This document shows, piece after piece, positions 7,213 through 16,200 of a stretch of DNA of 61,500 nt (positions are counted from its first letter, which is position 1; every line of letters begins with the position of its first letter). The notes beneath the pieces were generated by a model. That model was not told where the DNA came from. It worked only from the letters and a program-made list of their open reading frames with translations, and made no database searches. The DNA is from JBNFVY01 sp049943335 (lineage in GTDB: Bacteria > Pseudomonadota > Alphaproteobacteria > Rhodobacterales > Rhodobacteraceae): positions 1 through 61,500 of the forward strand of contig NZ_JBNFVY010000014.1 in NCBI RefSeq assembly GCF_049943335.1. The letters are read 5' to 3'. The position numbers were made by a program, and so were the translations under genes.

Positions 7213-10026
7213 CTAAACGATGGAAGCGCCAGCACGGGTGGCGGAAAACTGCTCTGGACCTCCCGCAGGAAGACAGACTCCAACTGCGACAGTGGGATGC
7301 TCGTCGTCCGAATGCTGATTGACGTAAAAGAGAATTTGACCGTCGGAACCGCTGGGTCGCCATCCTGTGTTGCTGCTCGACGGCACTTCAGCGCTACGGT
7401 GGTAGTAGTCGAAATAGACGTCGCCGCGATACTGGCCCGGACCGGCGTTGGGGTCACTCGCACCCCAAGTGGTCTTGAGTTCGCCTCCTGCTACCCTCTT
7501 TGTGGTGGCGCGTATTTTAAATGGAAGCCGTGCCAACGGGCTTTTCGATATGGTAGCACCGCCTCCATATCGAATGCCGATCCAGAATCGTGGTCGCTCG
7601 GCGTTCTTGCGGGTCAAGTCAGCGTAGGACCACAGATCGCTGGGCTGGCCGGTGACAAATAGGCCCGGAATCGACCGAGAGAGGCTGGCCGACCAAAGTC
7701 GAAGATAAGCGGCGATCGCATAGGGACAGGCTCGCCTCGGCTGGTCTCCCTCACTATGCCTTACCGGGGGTCGATAGAAAGGTGAGTCCGCTAGTGGGGC
7801 GACTGCGTTTGCACGGGCTTCGATATCGCTCCAGAATTCCGCGTAAAGTCCCTCGTTTCCAGGACGGTAATCCGCGAAAGTAAGACTATCTAAGAGTTCG
7901 GCGGCCTCGGTCAATTCGAGTGGATCATTTAGGATTCGGCCCCGCAGCACATTGGCGACAGTGAGGTCGCTGGATTCGGATGGCCGAACAAAGAGTCCAG
8001 CCACGACGTCTGCATTGGGATCCGCCCGGTGGCTGTCATTGATGACCGTAACGAAGGGGCGCGCACCCGGTGATAGTGGAAGGTTACCCAGGCCTGCGAT
8101 CTTGCCTGTGGCTTCGAAATTGAGCCCCTGCAAGACGGTAGGTTTGGGCGTGTCGCTCATCATACGCTCAATGATGGCAGTTCGAACCGCTTCGTCGACA
8201 TCGTGATAAGCACTGAAGAGGGAGAGTTGGTCGCTGGAGGCGAAGACGCGGCACATCTCAATATATGACCCTCGGTAACCGAACCAGCGCTGCATCTGCA
8301 TCTGGGTGTCTGCCAACGGGTTGGCCGATGAGCGCTGAAACAACGCTGTGGTCATCCCTTCCAGTGTCAGCCCCCGGGCCATTACATTTCCTGAGACGAA
8401 GATCGTGCAAAGGTCACGAGCTGCTTTCCATTTGCCGGTTTCGGCATCCTGGATCGGTGCGTAGACAGGGCGATCGTCAGCGTTAGGGTCGCTGTTGACC
8501 ACGGCGATCCTAGTTCCAGGTATCACCTCCCTAACCAATAGATCTTCGACAGTCTGCCAGTCCGGGAAACTCGCCGGTGGCAGAACGTCGAACTCCTCCT
8601 CGACTACTTTTGCGGAGGCACGATACTTTTCGAGCCATTGCGCCCATGGGGCGGGGTCTGCCAGCAGTTGTTCCACCAAGGTTTGCGGAAGCCCGGTATC
8701 TCCAGCTTCCAGGATATCTCGAGCCGTGGCTCGATCCTGAATCCCCGCCCAAATCAAGAGGTCCTCAGCACCCTTGAAGTGGTGCTGGATTGCAGCAGAG
8801 GGGTGATACAGCATCGAGTGCGGTGAAGTCACTTTAGTAAGGGCTTCTTCCCTGGTGTCGAACTGCATTGCGAGTGCGGACGCTGGGCCGAGCTTGCCAG
8901 AGCGGTATAGGCGGATGGCCCCCGCTACTAAAAACGCTCGGACGGCGTCGGCGAGGTCCTGCTGCACGGAGTCGGTTGTGGGCACGCAAAGTTTAGCTGC
9001 TTTCGCGCGGCGATAGAAAACCTCACCGCCGGTGTAGCAAGAACGAATCCCAGCCGCCTCGGGGTAAGTCGATGAGCGAGGGGCATCGAGATTGCCAGGG
9101 TCGGTGGTATCTACGGGATGGCCGACGTCAAGCGGCGTGCGAAGAGAGATCAGGAAGTCTCGTGGTGCCAGGGGGTTGTGGTCCTCCTGAAGGAGGTTGG
9201 CCTGGGGGGTCGCCGTGTAGGCGATGTAGGTCGAGAAGAGATTCGCAGGCGAACCTTGTGGAGGATCCCAGAGGTTGGCGATCGCACGCGGGATCTGCTT
9301 CAGGTTGCCGTAAATGGGGTCCTGCGAGGACTCAACTATGGCGTCGAGAATCGAGCCATCGTCGGCCTCATCGTCAAGCACGAGCATGTGGACGGTGCGA
9401 CCAAGCTCGTTAACTTCTTTGAAAACGTTGTCACGGAGGCTTGCTGCCAGGGCATGTAGATGGTCAGTCTGCTTCATCGCCACGATGATCAGAGGCATGC
9501 CCTGACGCAGCCGTTTTCGAACCTGTGCAGACGACAAACGGTAGGTGGTTGTCAGCGAGTGGGCCTGTTCTGACAGAGCGATGCCAGGCGCAGGACACAG
9601 CAGGCGGCGTTTAACTTTCTGTGCGTTTTCCTCGCCAGAGTCCAACTGCTGCAGCAGCCTCTGATAAGTCTGGCGCCACAAGGAGAGGCGGGTCCCGGCG
9701 AGTACAACGATAATGTCGAGACCGTTGTCGATGGCCAAGGCTGAGACACCCAGCATTGAAGCGGTCTTGCCAGACTGAACAGAGCCCATGACGAGTCCCG
9801 TGCGCGAGCGGCGGAATGACCACTCGTCGGGCTTCGCGGTGTCGGCCGCCAATATTCCGCGCTGCAAAATGTAGCGAGAGTCTGCCTCAACTGCGGCACG
9901 CGCTGTGTCGGTCAAGCCGGCGAGTTGAGCCTTGTACCTTGCCCACCAAGAGTCCACCTCTTGGGGAGCGGGTGGATTGAAGTAGACGTGCTCGACGAGT
10001 GGGGAATGTCCTGGCACCGCTCTCAA
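7213..10026 (-). CDS. Z1 domain-containing P-loop ATPase
   Basis: A 937-aa protein. Walker A is GSVQSGKT (81-88) and Walker B is LVLDDEAD (215-222). The Z1 domain proper lies in the middle-to-C-terminal part, with the pattern VSGNVMARGLTLEGMTT, then QMQRWFGYR, which resembles helicase motifs V and VI. Z1 proteins are superfamily-2-like motors described in restriction-modification gene sets with DNA methylases, MORC ATPases and PD-(D/E)XK nucleases. The start is TTG at 10026, overlapping the DUF262 stop (TTGA); a GTG nine bases further in (10017) is an alternative. Likely role: ATP-dependent translocation or remodelling of target DNA that delivers it to the DUF4420 nuclease. Confidence 0.92.
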   Translation of the reverse strand: MRAVPGHSPLVEHVYFNPPAPQEVDSWWARYKAQLAGLTDTARAAVEADSRYILQRGILAADTAKPDEWSFRRSRTGLVMGSVQSGKTASMLGVSALAIDNGLDIIVVLAGTRLSLWRQTYQRLLQQLDSGEENAQKVKRRLLCPAPGIALSEQAHSLTTTYRLSSAQVRKRLRQGMPLIIVAMKQTDHLHALAASLRDNVFKEVNELGRTVHMLVLDDEADDGSILDAIVESSQDPIYGNLKQIPRAIANLWDPPQGSPANLFSTYIAYTATPQANLLQEDHNPLAPRDFLISLRTPLDVGHPVDTTDPGNLDAPRSSTYPEAAGIRSCYTGGEVFYRRAKAAKLCVPTTDSVQQDLADAVRAFLVAGAIRLYRSGKLGPASALAMQFDTREEALTKVTSPHSMLYHPSAAIQHHFKGAEDLLIWAGIQDRATARDILEAGDTGLPQTLVEQLLADPAPWAQWLEKYRASAKVVEEEFDVLPPASFPDWQTVEDLLVREVIPGTRIAVVNSDPNADDRPVYAPIQDAETGKWKAARDLCTIFVSGNVMARGLTLEGMTTALFQRSSANPLADTQMQMQRWFGYRGSYIEMCRVFASSDQLSLFSAYHDVDEAVRTAIIERMMSDTPKPTVLQGLNFEATGKIAGLGNLPLSPGARPFVTVINDSHRADPNADVVAGLFVRPSESSDLTVANVLRGRILNDPLELTEAAELLDSLTFADYRPGNEGLYAEFWSDIEARANAVAPLADSPFYRPPVRHSEGDQPRRACPYAIAAYLRLWSASLSRSIPGLFVTGQPSDLWSYADLTRKNAERPRFWIGIRYGGGATISKSPLARLPFKIRATTKRVAGGELKTTWGASDPNAGPGQYRGDVYFDYYHRSAEVPSSSNTGWRPSGSDGQILFYVNQHSDDEHPTVAVGVCLPAGGPEQFSATRAGASIV

Positions 10027-11957
10027 CTCTTCGGTTCGATGCGCATCCGCTGCAACGACGCGTACCCAGAGGTTCCAAACTGCAGACGCACTGCCTCAGC
10101 TGCTTGATCAGGGTCGATTTCCAACAGTTCGAGGAGACTTTTGCTAATCTTGGCGATGTAATCCCACTGAGTTTTCGTCTGCGTCTTTTCGGGACGTTCC
10201 CAGTCCTCAGCTTGCTCGCTCGCTGTTCGGATAGTATCAGCGTTAGCCTCGATGCGATCCTCGATGTCGTCTGGCGAGGCCGCTAAGGCCATGGCAATGC
10301 CGACCAGTGAACCTACGAGTTGGAGTTCCTGCCACTTGGCGCCCTTGCCGCCATCCTTGAACTGATCAGACCACAACTCATCGTGCGCTGAGTGGAGTTC
10401 GACAGCGTGTAGCAGCAGCGTGAACAGCTTGTTTAATGTCGATGAGTCGGCTAGCGGGTGCTGCTTGTTCTTCTGGATCGCGATCAGCAACTGGTCGATG
10501 TTACGGCTAGTCGATGCCAAGTCTTTTTCTTTGGTGTCATGCACCAAGACAGAGATGACCCAGGCGAGAACCTTAGTGCGCTTGTAGCGCGTGCCGCCAA
10601 AACCGTAGTCTGTCAGCGCCTCACCAAGGCGGTCAAGATCGTGGATGCCGGCAAGCGACCCGGAGATTTTGGCTACATCAGTGTTTGGGTCGGCGTCGCC
10701 GGCGGCGGCTAGGGTCGCGCGTGTAAGTTCGACCTCGTGGTAGACGGCGTTACGGATCTCTTCAGCATTCAGGTGCACACCCTGCTTGTTGTAGAGGCGA
10801 AAGACTTCATGGATCTGGGCTTGACTGGCCTTAGTGTATTCGATGACGGGAATCTTGTACTGTGCCGTTCCCTCGAACAGGTACTCAATGGTGGTTTGCT
10901 CACCAGCGACGTCGATCACCTGCGCCTTGATTTGCGTGTAGTACTTTCCGCGGAGAGGCTCAAGGTAGGAGCCAACCAGCCCGCCGTCTCCGGTCGTTCG
11001 CAGCTTGAATGGGAAGTAGTATTCGTTCTCATCTGCGGATTTAAGTGGGCTGCCTTCTAGCGCTTTCCAGGCACGGCGAAACGCAGGGTAATCGTCGTTG
11101 AAAAGATCTGTCAGATTCCTCTTACCCAGGTCATCAAGACGTCCTTGTTCGTTGAATCTTTTATCTTTGTGCCGAGCTGTGACCTCCGCAACCTTCTGCT
11201 TTGCGACAGGGTGCTTTCCTACAAACCGGAGAATGGCCGTGAGCCTCTGCTTGCCGTCAACGACCTCATGCGGTGTCGAAGGTCCGGTTCGCAGCAAAAT
11301 GATGGATGGCAAAGGTACACCACGCAAGATGGACTCCAGCAACGACTGACGGTCGCTGTTGGTCCATACATCACCACGCTGGTACGACGGCGTTAGGTTG
11401 GGCGCCCTCATGGTGAGTTGGTAGATCGGCCATACGTCGGCCTTTGCCGTGACAGGCTCTGGGCTTACCACTTCCTCGATCCCGTCGATCTCGGCCCAAG
11501 CGTCAGCCCATGACTGGGTTGCCGTTGCGCGGTTAGTGCCCTTGGCCTCGAATTCTTCGAGAAAATTTCCCTGGAGTCGTACCGCTTTTTCGACACGCTC
11601 GTTTAGGCGCTCAAGCGCGCGAAGACTCAGCGGCGGGTTGACACCTCCGGGAGCAAGGAGGTCGGTCGGTTCAAGGTTGAACTCAGCGATTAGTGCCTGA
11701 AGGAATCGTTCGCCGCCTGTTAGCGGAAGGTCCTCGCTTAGGCTCAGCCAGCCTTGAACCTCAGCCAGTTTGCTCATCCACGAGGCAGAGGCGAAGTCGA
11801 CGTCACTGCTGCTGAAAATTGACGAAACCGAGCGAACGCCGTCGGGCGTGTCAGAAGCCTCGGATAGTGTTGCCAGCCCGTTGGCGATGCTCTCCAGGAA
11901 GAGAACCCGTTGGTCTTCCTCGTCGAAGTCGTTTTCTTGTTCAATGTGATCAGTCAT
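10023..11957 (-). CDS. DUF262 (ParB/Srx-fold, DGKQR) protein
   Basis: A 644-aa protein. Residues about 187-245 carry the DUF262 hallmarks: PSYQRGDVW, VPLPSIILL and EVVDGKQRLTA (DGKQR at 234-238). In studied members such as SspE the DGQQR-type motif supports nucleotide hydrolysis and modification sensing. There is an N-terminal extension of about 170 residues with no recognised domain, and I see no C-terminal HNH (DUF1524) nuclease, so this is not a GmrSD-type two-domain nuclease. ATG 11957 overlaps the methyltransferase stop (ATGA) and the 3' end overlaps the Z1 start, so it is an integral operon member. Proposed role: NTP-dependent sensor or regulator of the system. Confidence 0.88.
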   Translation of the reverse strand: MTDHIEQENDFDEEDQRVLFLESIANGLATLSEASDTPDGVRSVSSIFSSSDVDFASASWMSKLAEVQGWLSLSEDLPLTGGERFLQALIAEFNLEPTDLLAPGGVNPPLSLRALERLNERVEKAVRLQGNFLEEFEAKGTNRATATQSWADAWAEIDGIEEVVSPEPVTAKADVWPIYQLTMRAPNLTPSYQRGDVWTNSDRQSLLESILRGVPLPSIILLRTGPSTPHEVVDGKQRLTAILRFVGKHPVAKQKVAEVTARHKDKRFNEQGRLDDLGKRNLTDLFNDDYPAFRRAWKALEGSPLKSADENEYYFPFKLRTTGDGGLVGSYLEPLRGKYYTQIKAQVIDVAGEQTTIEYLFEGTAQYKIPVIEYTKASQAQIHEVFRLYNKQGVHLNAEEIRNAVYHEVELTRATLAAAGDADPNTDVAKISGSLAGIHDLDRLGEALTDYGFGGTRYKRTKVLAWVISVLVHDTKEKDLASTSRNIDQLLIAIQKNKQHPLADSSTLNKLFTLLLHAVELHSAHDELWSDQFKDGGKGAKWQELQLVGSLVGIAMALAASPDDIEDRIEANADTIRTASEQAEDWERPEKTQTKTQWDYIAKISKSLLELLEIDPDQAAEAVRLQFGTSGYASLQRMRIEPKS

Positions 11958-13339
11958 TCAGCAGCTCTTAAGGGTTCGAGGTCAGAGGTTATGCTCGACG
12001 TGGGCCGGATGAGCCCGTGCAACAACCGTTCGGCAATTGCTTTGACAACGCGAGCGTTCACTGCGTTCCCCAAAGCTTTGTACGCGTCGATGTCGGACGC
12101 TGGCAGTTGGATACCTCCGAGGCTCTGAAGTTCAGCGCATTCGGCTGGCGTAATGTAACGACGTTCACCGGCCAGGTTGGCACCGAGGATGGGCACTTGG
12201 GTCTGCGTGAAGGAGACAAGACTTGGGGAGGTAGTGGGACGCTTGATCCGTAGTCCTGACGCACGCACCTGCAGCACGAAGTCGTCGATGTCACGGTTCT
12301 CACCTTGCGCGTTCCACTCCATCTTCTGGAAGCTAGACGAGAAGCTTTGTGGGCTCCATCTTGAGATCCAAGGGTCGATCCAGTGGCGGTTGGCTAGGTA
12401 AAATTCGCGGTTTTGCCTGATAAAAGTCCGCTTCCACTGCGGGAAATTCAAGTCGCCTGGGCGGTTAGCGTGGCTAGGTATCCTCGTAAGTTGTTCGTCG
12501 AGCGAGCAGTCGAGAGACTGGCCGAAGCTGCCCTTAAAACCCATCCGGCTAAGACCTCGGACAGGTCTGCGAACCCAAACCCCTGCCGGTGTCTCGTCCA
12601 AGTAGGGATAGGTTGCCCCAAATTCCATCGACCAGATTGGGAAAGAAGGCAGCTTCAGCGAAGCCGGAGAGCACCTTAGGAAGTCGCCCCACATGTCAAT
12701 GGCTCGCAGCGTCTGTTCCGGGATGGCGCGCCCGGAATGCCCTTCTTGGCGCAGCACCCATTGGATTTCGGTTGGACCTCTATGCTTCGCGGGCCAATCA
12801 AAATTATCGAGACCCTGTAGCGACCCTACAAAATATGCGCGGTCTCGCACCTGTGGAATGCCGAAATCGTGGGGCGAGAAGTGCTCAACAGCGACGGAGT
12901 AGCCGAGTTCCTCCAACAAGCGAATGATCGTAGTCTTAGTGCGACCGCCGTCGTGCTTTAGGATGTTGGGAACATTCTCCAAGATGAAATTGAGTGGCCG
13001 CTTGACGCGCAAAATGTCGTGCACCTTGAAGAAGAGATTACCCTGATTTGTGTCTTTAAAGCCCAGCTGGTCTCCTGCTTTAGAGAACGGTTGGCAAGGA
13101 AAGCCTGCAGTAAGTACGTGGTGATCGGGCACATTGAGGGCTATGATTTCGTCGCTGCTCAACTCATTGAGGTCACCCCAAGCATCGACACCGAAATTGA
13201 CCTTATAGAGGGCCTTCAGTTTAGGCTCCCTCTCTGCAGCGAACACACCACGCCCGTCCAACTCCTCGAGCGCGACGTGAAAGCCACCCAGCCCAGCGAA
13301 GAGGTCGACAAAATGAAATGCCTCTTCACTGGTTCCCAT
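11954..13339 (-). CDS. DNA (cytosine-5-)-methyltransferase
   Basis: A 461-aa enzyme with the C5-methylase motifs in canonical order: motif I DLFAGLGGF (12-20, AdoMet binding), motif IV GFPCQPFS with catalytic Cys82, motif VI ENVPN (121-125), motif VIII QVRDRAYFVG (163-172), and a C-terminal motif X GNAVNARVV. The variable region with the target-recognition domain lies between about 230 and 390. I chose ATG 13339, which follows a strong GGAGGAGG site, over the start 45 nt upstream. It is the first gene of the four-gene operon and would protect host DNA by 5-methylcytosine marks. The recognition sequence cannot be deduced. Confidence 0.95.
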   Translation of the reverse strand: MGTSEEAFHFVDLFAGLGGFHVALEELDGRGVFAAEREPKLKALYKVNFGVDAWGDLNELSSDEIIALNVPDHHVLTAGFPCQPFSKAGDQLGFKDTNQGNLFFKVHDILRVKRPLNFILENVPNILKHDGGRTKTTIIRLLEELGYSVAVEHFSPHDFGIPQVRDRAYFVGSLQGLDNFDWPAKHRGPTEIQWVLRQEGHSGRAIPEQTLRAIDMWGDFLRCSPASLKLPSFPIWSMEFGATYPYLDETPAGVWVRRPVRGLSRMGFKGSFGQSLDCSLDEQLTRIPSHANRPGDLNFPQWKRTFIRQNREFYLANRHWIDPWISRWSPQSFSSSFQKMEWNAQGENRDIDDFVLQVRASGLRIKRPTTSPSLVSFTQTQVPILGANLAGERRYITPAECAELQSLGGIQLPASDIDAYKALGNAVNARVVKAIAERLLHGLIRPTSSITSDLEPLRAAE

Positions 13340-13800
13340 ATTTTTGCCTCCTCCGTCTCTGCCTGATTGGGCGAGATTTCTCATGATTTGCTCAATTATT
13401 TACATAGCCCCACTTCATGTGGTATGTCCAACGGTCTGTTGATCACTACGCGGACTTTGCTGTGCCTCCCGGAATCTCTCTTCCACGAGGAACTAGAGTC
13501 TGGCCCAATCCGCCCTTTCTTCTGGTGCCCTGGAATACAAAATAACTCCGAAACTTGATCGCTTCGGCCTGGTCAGCAAGAAGCGAAGGTTCGATTTCTG
13601 TTCCTTCTCGCCGAACGCCACCTGCGTCGAAGTGCTCAGGTCTCGGCTCCAGAAAATGCTTCTTTTTCAACGCCCTATAAGAAATTCACCAAATGGCAGA
13701 AGTCATGAGGTTCAGAGAAAAGCTCGCCGAGAGAACGGATTTTGTGCCGATTGCTGGCACGTTGGTGTTCAGCCGGTTCTGCAAACCCCTTTGAAAACGC
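13340..13800. other. Non-coding spacer between Z1 operon and tRNA-Ser
   Basis: About 460 bp without a convincing gene. It must hold the promoter of the minus-strand methyltransferase operon, but I see no clear -35/-10 pair. A 33-codon frame (13693-13794, plus) is too short to support. The sequence looks lower in GC than the core. It probably contains the right edge of the accessory region. Confidence 0.5.
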
Positions 13801-13824
13801 GGAAAAATCCGGCCGCAGCCGGAT
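13801..13824 (-). terminator. Intrinsic terminator of tRNA-Ser
   Basis: Read on the minus strand, a 7-bp stem ATCCGGC/GCCGGAT with a 4-nt loop is followed directly by TTTTCC. It begins 26 nt after the encoded CCA of tRNA-Ser, the normal place for a tRNA terminator. Confidence 0.8.
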
Positions 13825-13850
13825 CGAGAGAACGCTTTCGCAGGGGCAAG

Positions 13851-13940
13851 TGGCGGAGGAGGTGGGATTCGAACCCACGGTACGCTTTCACGCACGCCGG
13901 TTTTCAAGACCGGTGCATTCGACCACTCTGCCACTCCTCC
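13851..13940 (-). tRNA. tRNA-Ser (anticodon UGA)
   Basis: On the minus strand the acceptor stem GGAGGAG (from 13940) pairs with CTCCTCC (13861-13855). The discriminator is G and CCA is encoded (13853-13851). The anticodon loop CTTGAAA gives UGA. A long variable arm and a GTTCGAATCC T-arm confirm a serine tRNA. Its 3' end faces the accessory region, the usual orientation for integration sites, but see the terminator just downstream. Confidence 0.95.
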
Positions 13941-14140
13941 GGCGAAGGGCTGTCTAGCGTGCTGCTCACGATTCTGAAAGCGTGTTTCGGGCTGCTGATT
14001 TTCGCCGAGCTGGCGGCGCGCTCTTTCCATGTTGGCGCGACGCCGCTAGACTGCGGCCAAAGTCGCGGGACGCCCGCGAAAAAACAGTTGAGCAGATCGT
14101 ACCAGGCAGGCCGGATTGGCCGGGTCTGCAAGGGGGCAAA

Positions 14141-15016
14141 ATGGCAAGTATTCGGGCAGCAAGATTATGGGTGGTCTTGAGCGCAGCGGTGGCGGTTGCC
14201 GGATGCGAAGACGGCGCCAACTTTCCGTTATTCCAGAAAAAACCGGGGTCAGACAGCGCCGCGCAAAGCGAAAACGCCACCACAATGATCGAACGTGACG
14301 TGGAATCGCCCGACGTGTTTTCGGCCACCGGCCAGGGCCTGTGGGATGGGCGCCCGTCGCTGGGTGGCGTGTGGGTCGCCCATGACGACGCTACCGACCC
14401 CGAACGGGTGATCATCCGCAATACGCAAAACAACAAGTTCGTGATTGGCGCGCTGTTCAAGCGCGAACGTTCGAACCCCGGCCCGTCGATCCAGGTGTCG
14501 TCGGATGCGGCCGAGGAATTGGGCATGCTGGCCGGCGCGCCCACCGATCTGTCGATCGTGGCCCTGCGGCGCGAAGAAGTGCCGGTCGAAGCCGAAGTCG
14601 ACACCCCGGTTCTGGCCGATGCCGAAGCGATCGAAACCCAATCGCTGGATGGCGATCCGCTGGCTGCGGCCGCTGCGGCCATCGATGCCGCCGAAGCGGG
14701 CGAAGCGCCTGCATCGTCCGTCATCGCGCCCCCCGCTCAGGTCGCGTCGACGACCGCCAGCGCGCCAAAACCGACAGTCAATCTGGACAAACCCTTCGTC
14801 CAAATCGGGATTTTCAGCGTCGAGGCGAACGCCGCGCGCACCGCAGACATGATGCGCAAGGCAGGGATCGTGCCGACGATCAAACCTGGCACGTCGTCGG
14901 GCAAGTCGTTCTGGCGTGTCGTGGTCGGACCGGCCACGACCAGCGCGGATCGCAGCGCATTGCTCAAGAAAGTCAAAGGCATGGGCTTTAACGACGCCTA
15001 TGCGGTCACGAATTAA
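14141..15016 (+). CDS. SPOR-domain lipoprotein
   Basis: A 291-aa exported protein. The N-terminal signal ends in a lipobox VAGC, so it should be lipid-anchored in the outer or inner membrane. The middle is low-complexity, Ala/Glu/Asp-rich. The C-terminal SPOR domain (about 219-291: FVQIGIFSVEANA through GFNDAYAV) binds denuded glycan strands of septal peptidoglycan. ATG 14141 follows AGGGGG; the longer reading frame upstream runs toward the tRNA and is rejected. It lies 15 nt before a D,D-carboxypeptidase gene, suggesting joint action in cell-wall maturation. It starts a seven-gene plus-strand run. Confidence 0.85.
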   Translation: MASIRAARLWVVLSAAVAVAGCEDGANFPLFQKKPGSDSAAQSENATTMIERDVESPDVFSATGQGLWDGRPSLGGVWVAHDDATDPERVIIRNTQNNKFVIGALFKRERSNPGPSIQVSSDAAEELGMLAGAPTDLSIVALRREEVPVEAEVDTPVLADAEAIETQSLDGDPLAAAAAAIDAAEAGEAPASSVIAPPAQVASTTASAPKPTVNLDKPFVQIGIFSVEANAARTADMMRKAGIVPTIKPGTSSGKSFWRVVVGPATTSADRSALLKKVKGMGFNDAYAVTN

Positions 15017-15031
15017 CGAAAGGCACGCCCT

Positions 15032-16195
15032 ATGTTTCGCCTCACCCGCCTGATCACCGCCGTCATCGCGCTGATGCTCGTCGGGACGGCCGCGCAGGCC
15101 GCATTCGAAACCCGCGCACGGGCGGCCTATGTGCTGGATCTGACCACGGGCACGGTGCTCTTGGAAAAGGATGCCGACACGCCCCTGCCCCCGGCTTCGA
15201 TGTCCAAACTGATGACGCTGAACATGCTGTTCGAGGCGTTGAAAGACGGGCGCGTCACGCTGGATACGCGGTTTGGCGTGTCGACCAAGGCCAAGTCGAT
15301 GGGCGGCTCGACCATGTTCCTGAACGAAACCGACCGTCCCACCGTCGAAGAGCTGATCCAGGGCATCATCGTGCTGTCGGGCAATGACGCCTGCGTGGTG
15401 GTGGCCGAAGGGCTGGCCGGGTCGGAAGACGCCTTTGCCCGGCTGATGAATGACCGCGCCCGCGCCCTTGGCATGGACAATTCGACCTTTGCCAACGCCA
15501 GCGGATGGCCGAACCCGAACCACCGTTTGTCCATGCGCGATCTGGGCACGCTGGCCGCCCGCCTGATCACCGAATTCCCCGAATACTACGGCTATTTCGG
15601 GCAGGCTGAATTCCCCTTTGACGGGCGCGCGCCGCAAAACCGCTTTAACCGTAACCCGCTGCTTAAACTGGGCATCGGGGCCGATGGGCTGAAAACCGGT
15701 CACACGCAGGAAGCAGGCTACGGGCTTGTCGGGTCGGCGCTGCAAGGTACGCGCCGCATCGTTTTCGTCATCACCGGGCTGAATTCGGAAGCCGAACGCG
15801 CGCAAGAGGCCGAGCGTGTGGTGAACTGGGCCTTTCGCCAGTTCGTCGAAAAAAAGGTGATCGACAAAGACACCGAACTGGCCCGGGCCGACGTGTGGAT
15901 GGGCGATCACCAGGAAATCGCCCTGCTCACCCCCGAGGACATCACCTTGCTGCTGCCCGCCACCCAGCGCGAGGCGCTGAGCGGCACGATCGAATACCGC
16001 GGCCCGCTGGAAGCACCCATCAGCGCCGGCGATGCGGTCGCCGAACTGATCATCGCCCGCGACGGGCTGCCCGAGGCCCGCGTGCCACTGGTTGCCGACC
16101 GTGACGTGGCGCGCGGCGGGTTTCTGCCGCGTCTGCGCACCGCCACGCAGGTGCTGTTGCGCGACGTGATCGGGCGCTCGGAATTGCTCAACTGA
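15032..16195 (+). CDS. D-alanyl-D-alanine carboxypeptidase (PBP5/6 family)
   Basis: A 387-aa serine peptidase with a Sec signal peptide (about 1-23, ending AQA). The three penicillin-binding motifs are present: SxxK as SMSK (nucleophile Ser56, Lys59), SGN (116-118) and KTG (221-223). A C-terminal beta-rich domain follows, as in PBP5/6. It trims the terminal D-Ala from peptidoglycan pentapeptides in the periplasm. The length is typical. It follows the SPOR lipoprotein gene and precedes tmk by 5 nt. A C-terminal amphipathic helix probably anchors it to the inner membrane. Confidence 0.93.
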   Translation: MFRLTRLITAVIALMLVGTAAQAAFETRARAAYVLDLTTGTVLLEKDADTPLPPASMSKLMTLNMLFEALKDGRVTLDTRFGVSTKAKSMGGSTMFLNETDRPTVEELIQGIIVLSGNDACVVVAEGLAGSEDAFARLMNDRARALGMDNSTFANASGWPNPNHRLSMRDLGTLAARLITEFPEYYGYFGQAEFPFDGRAPQNRFNRNPLLKLGIGADGLKTGHTQEAGYGLVGSALQGTRRIVFVITGLNSEAERAQEAERVVNWAFRQFVEKKVIDKDTELARADVWMGDHQEIALLTPEDITLLLPATQREALSGTIEYRGPLEAPISAGDAVAELIIARDGLPEARVPLVADRDVARGGFLPRLRTATQVLLRDVIGRSELLN

Positions 16196-16200
16196 CGGCC

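Noticed and set aside
6140..13339. Assignment of the operon to BREX or DISARM
   Set aside because: No PglX, PglZ, BrxC, DrmA, DrmB or PLD-type genes; the Z1 and DUF4420 families point elsewhere.
13446..13670. Possible Vsr-type endonuclease upstream of the methyltransferase
   Set aside because: Looked for Vsr motifs because such genes often accompany Z1 systems; none present and no ribosome site.
13851..13940. tRNA-Ser as proven attachment site of the accessory region
   Set aside because: Orientation fits, but the intact terminator immediately downstream and absence of a visible repeat in the window leave it unproven.
13632..14180. 182-codon frame with RRRWDSNPR
   Set aside because: The well-known false translation through a tRNA-Ser gene.
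14249..15910. 553-codon open frame on the minus strand
   Set aside because: Antisense to the SPOR and carboxypeptidase genes, with typical shadow composition.
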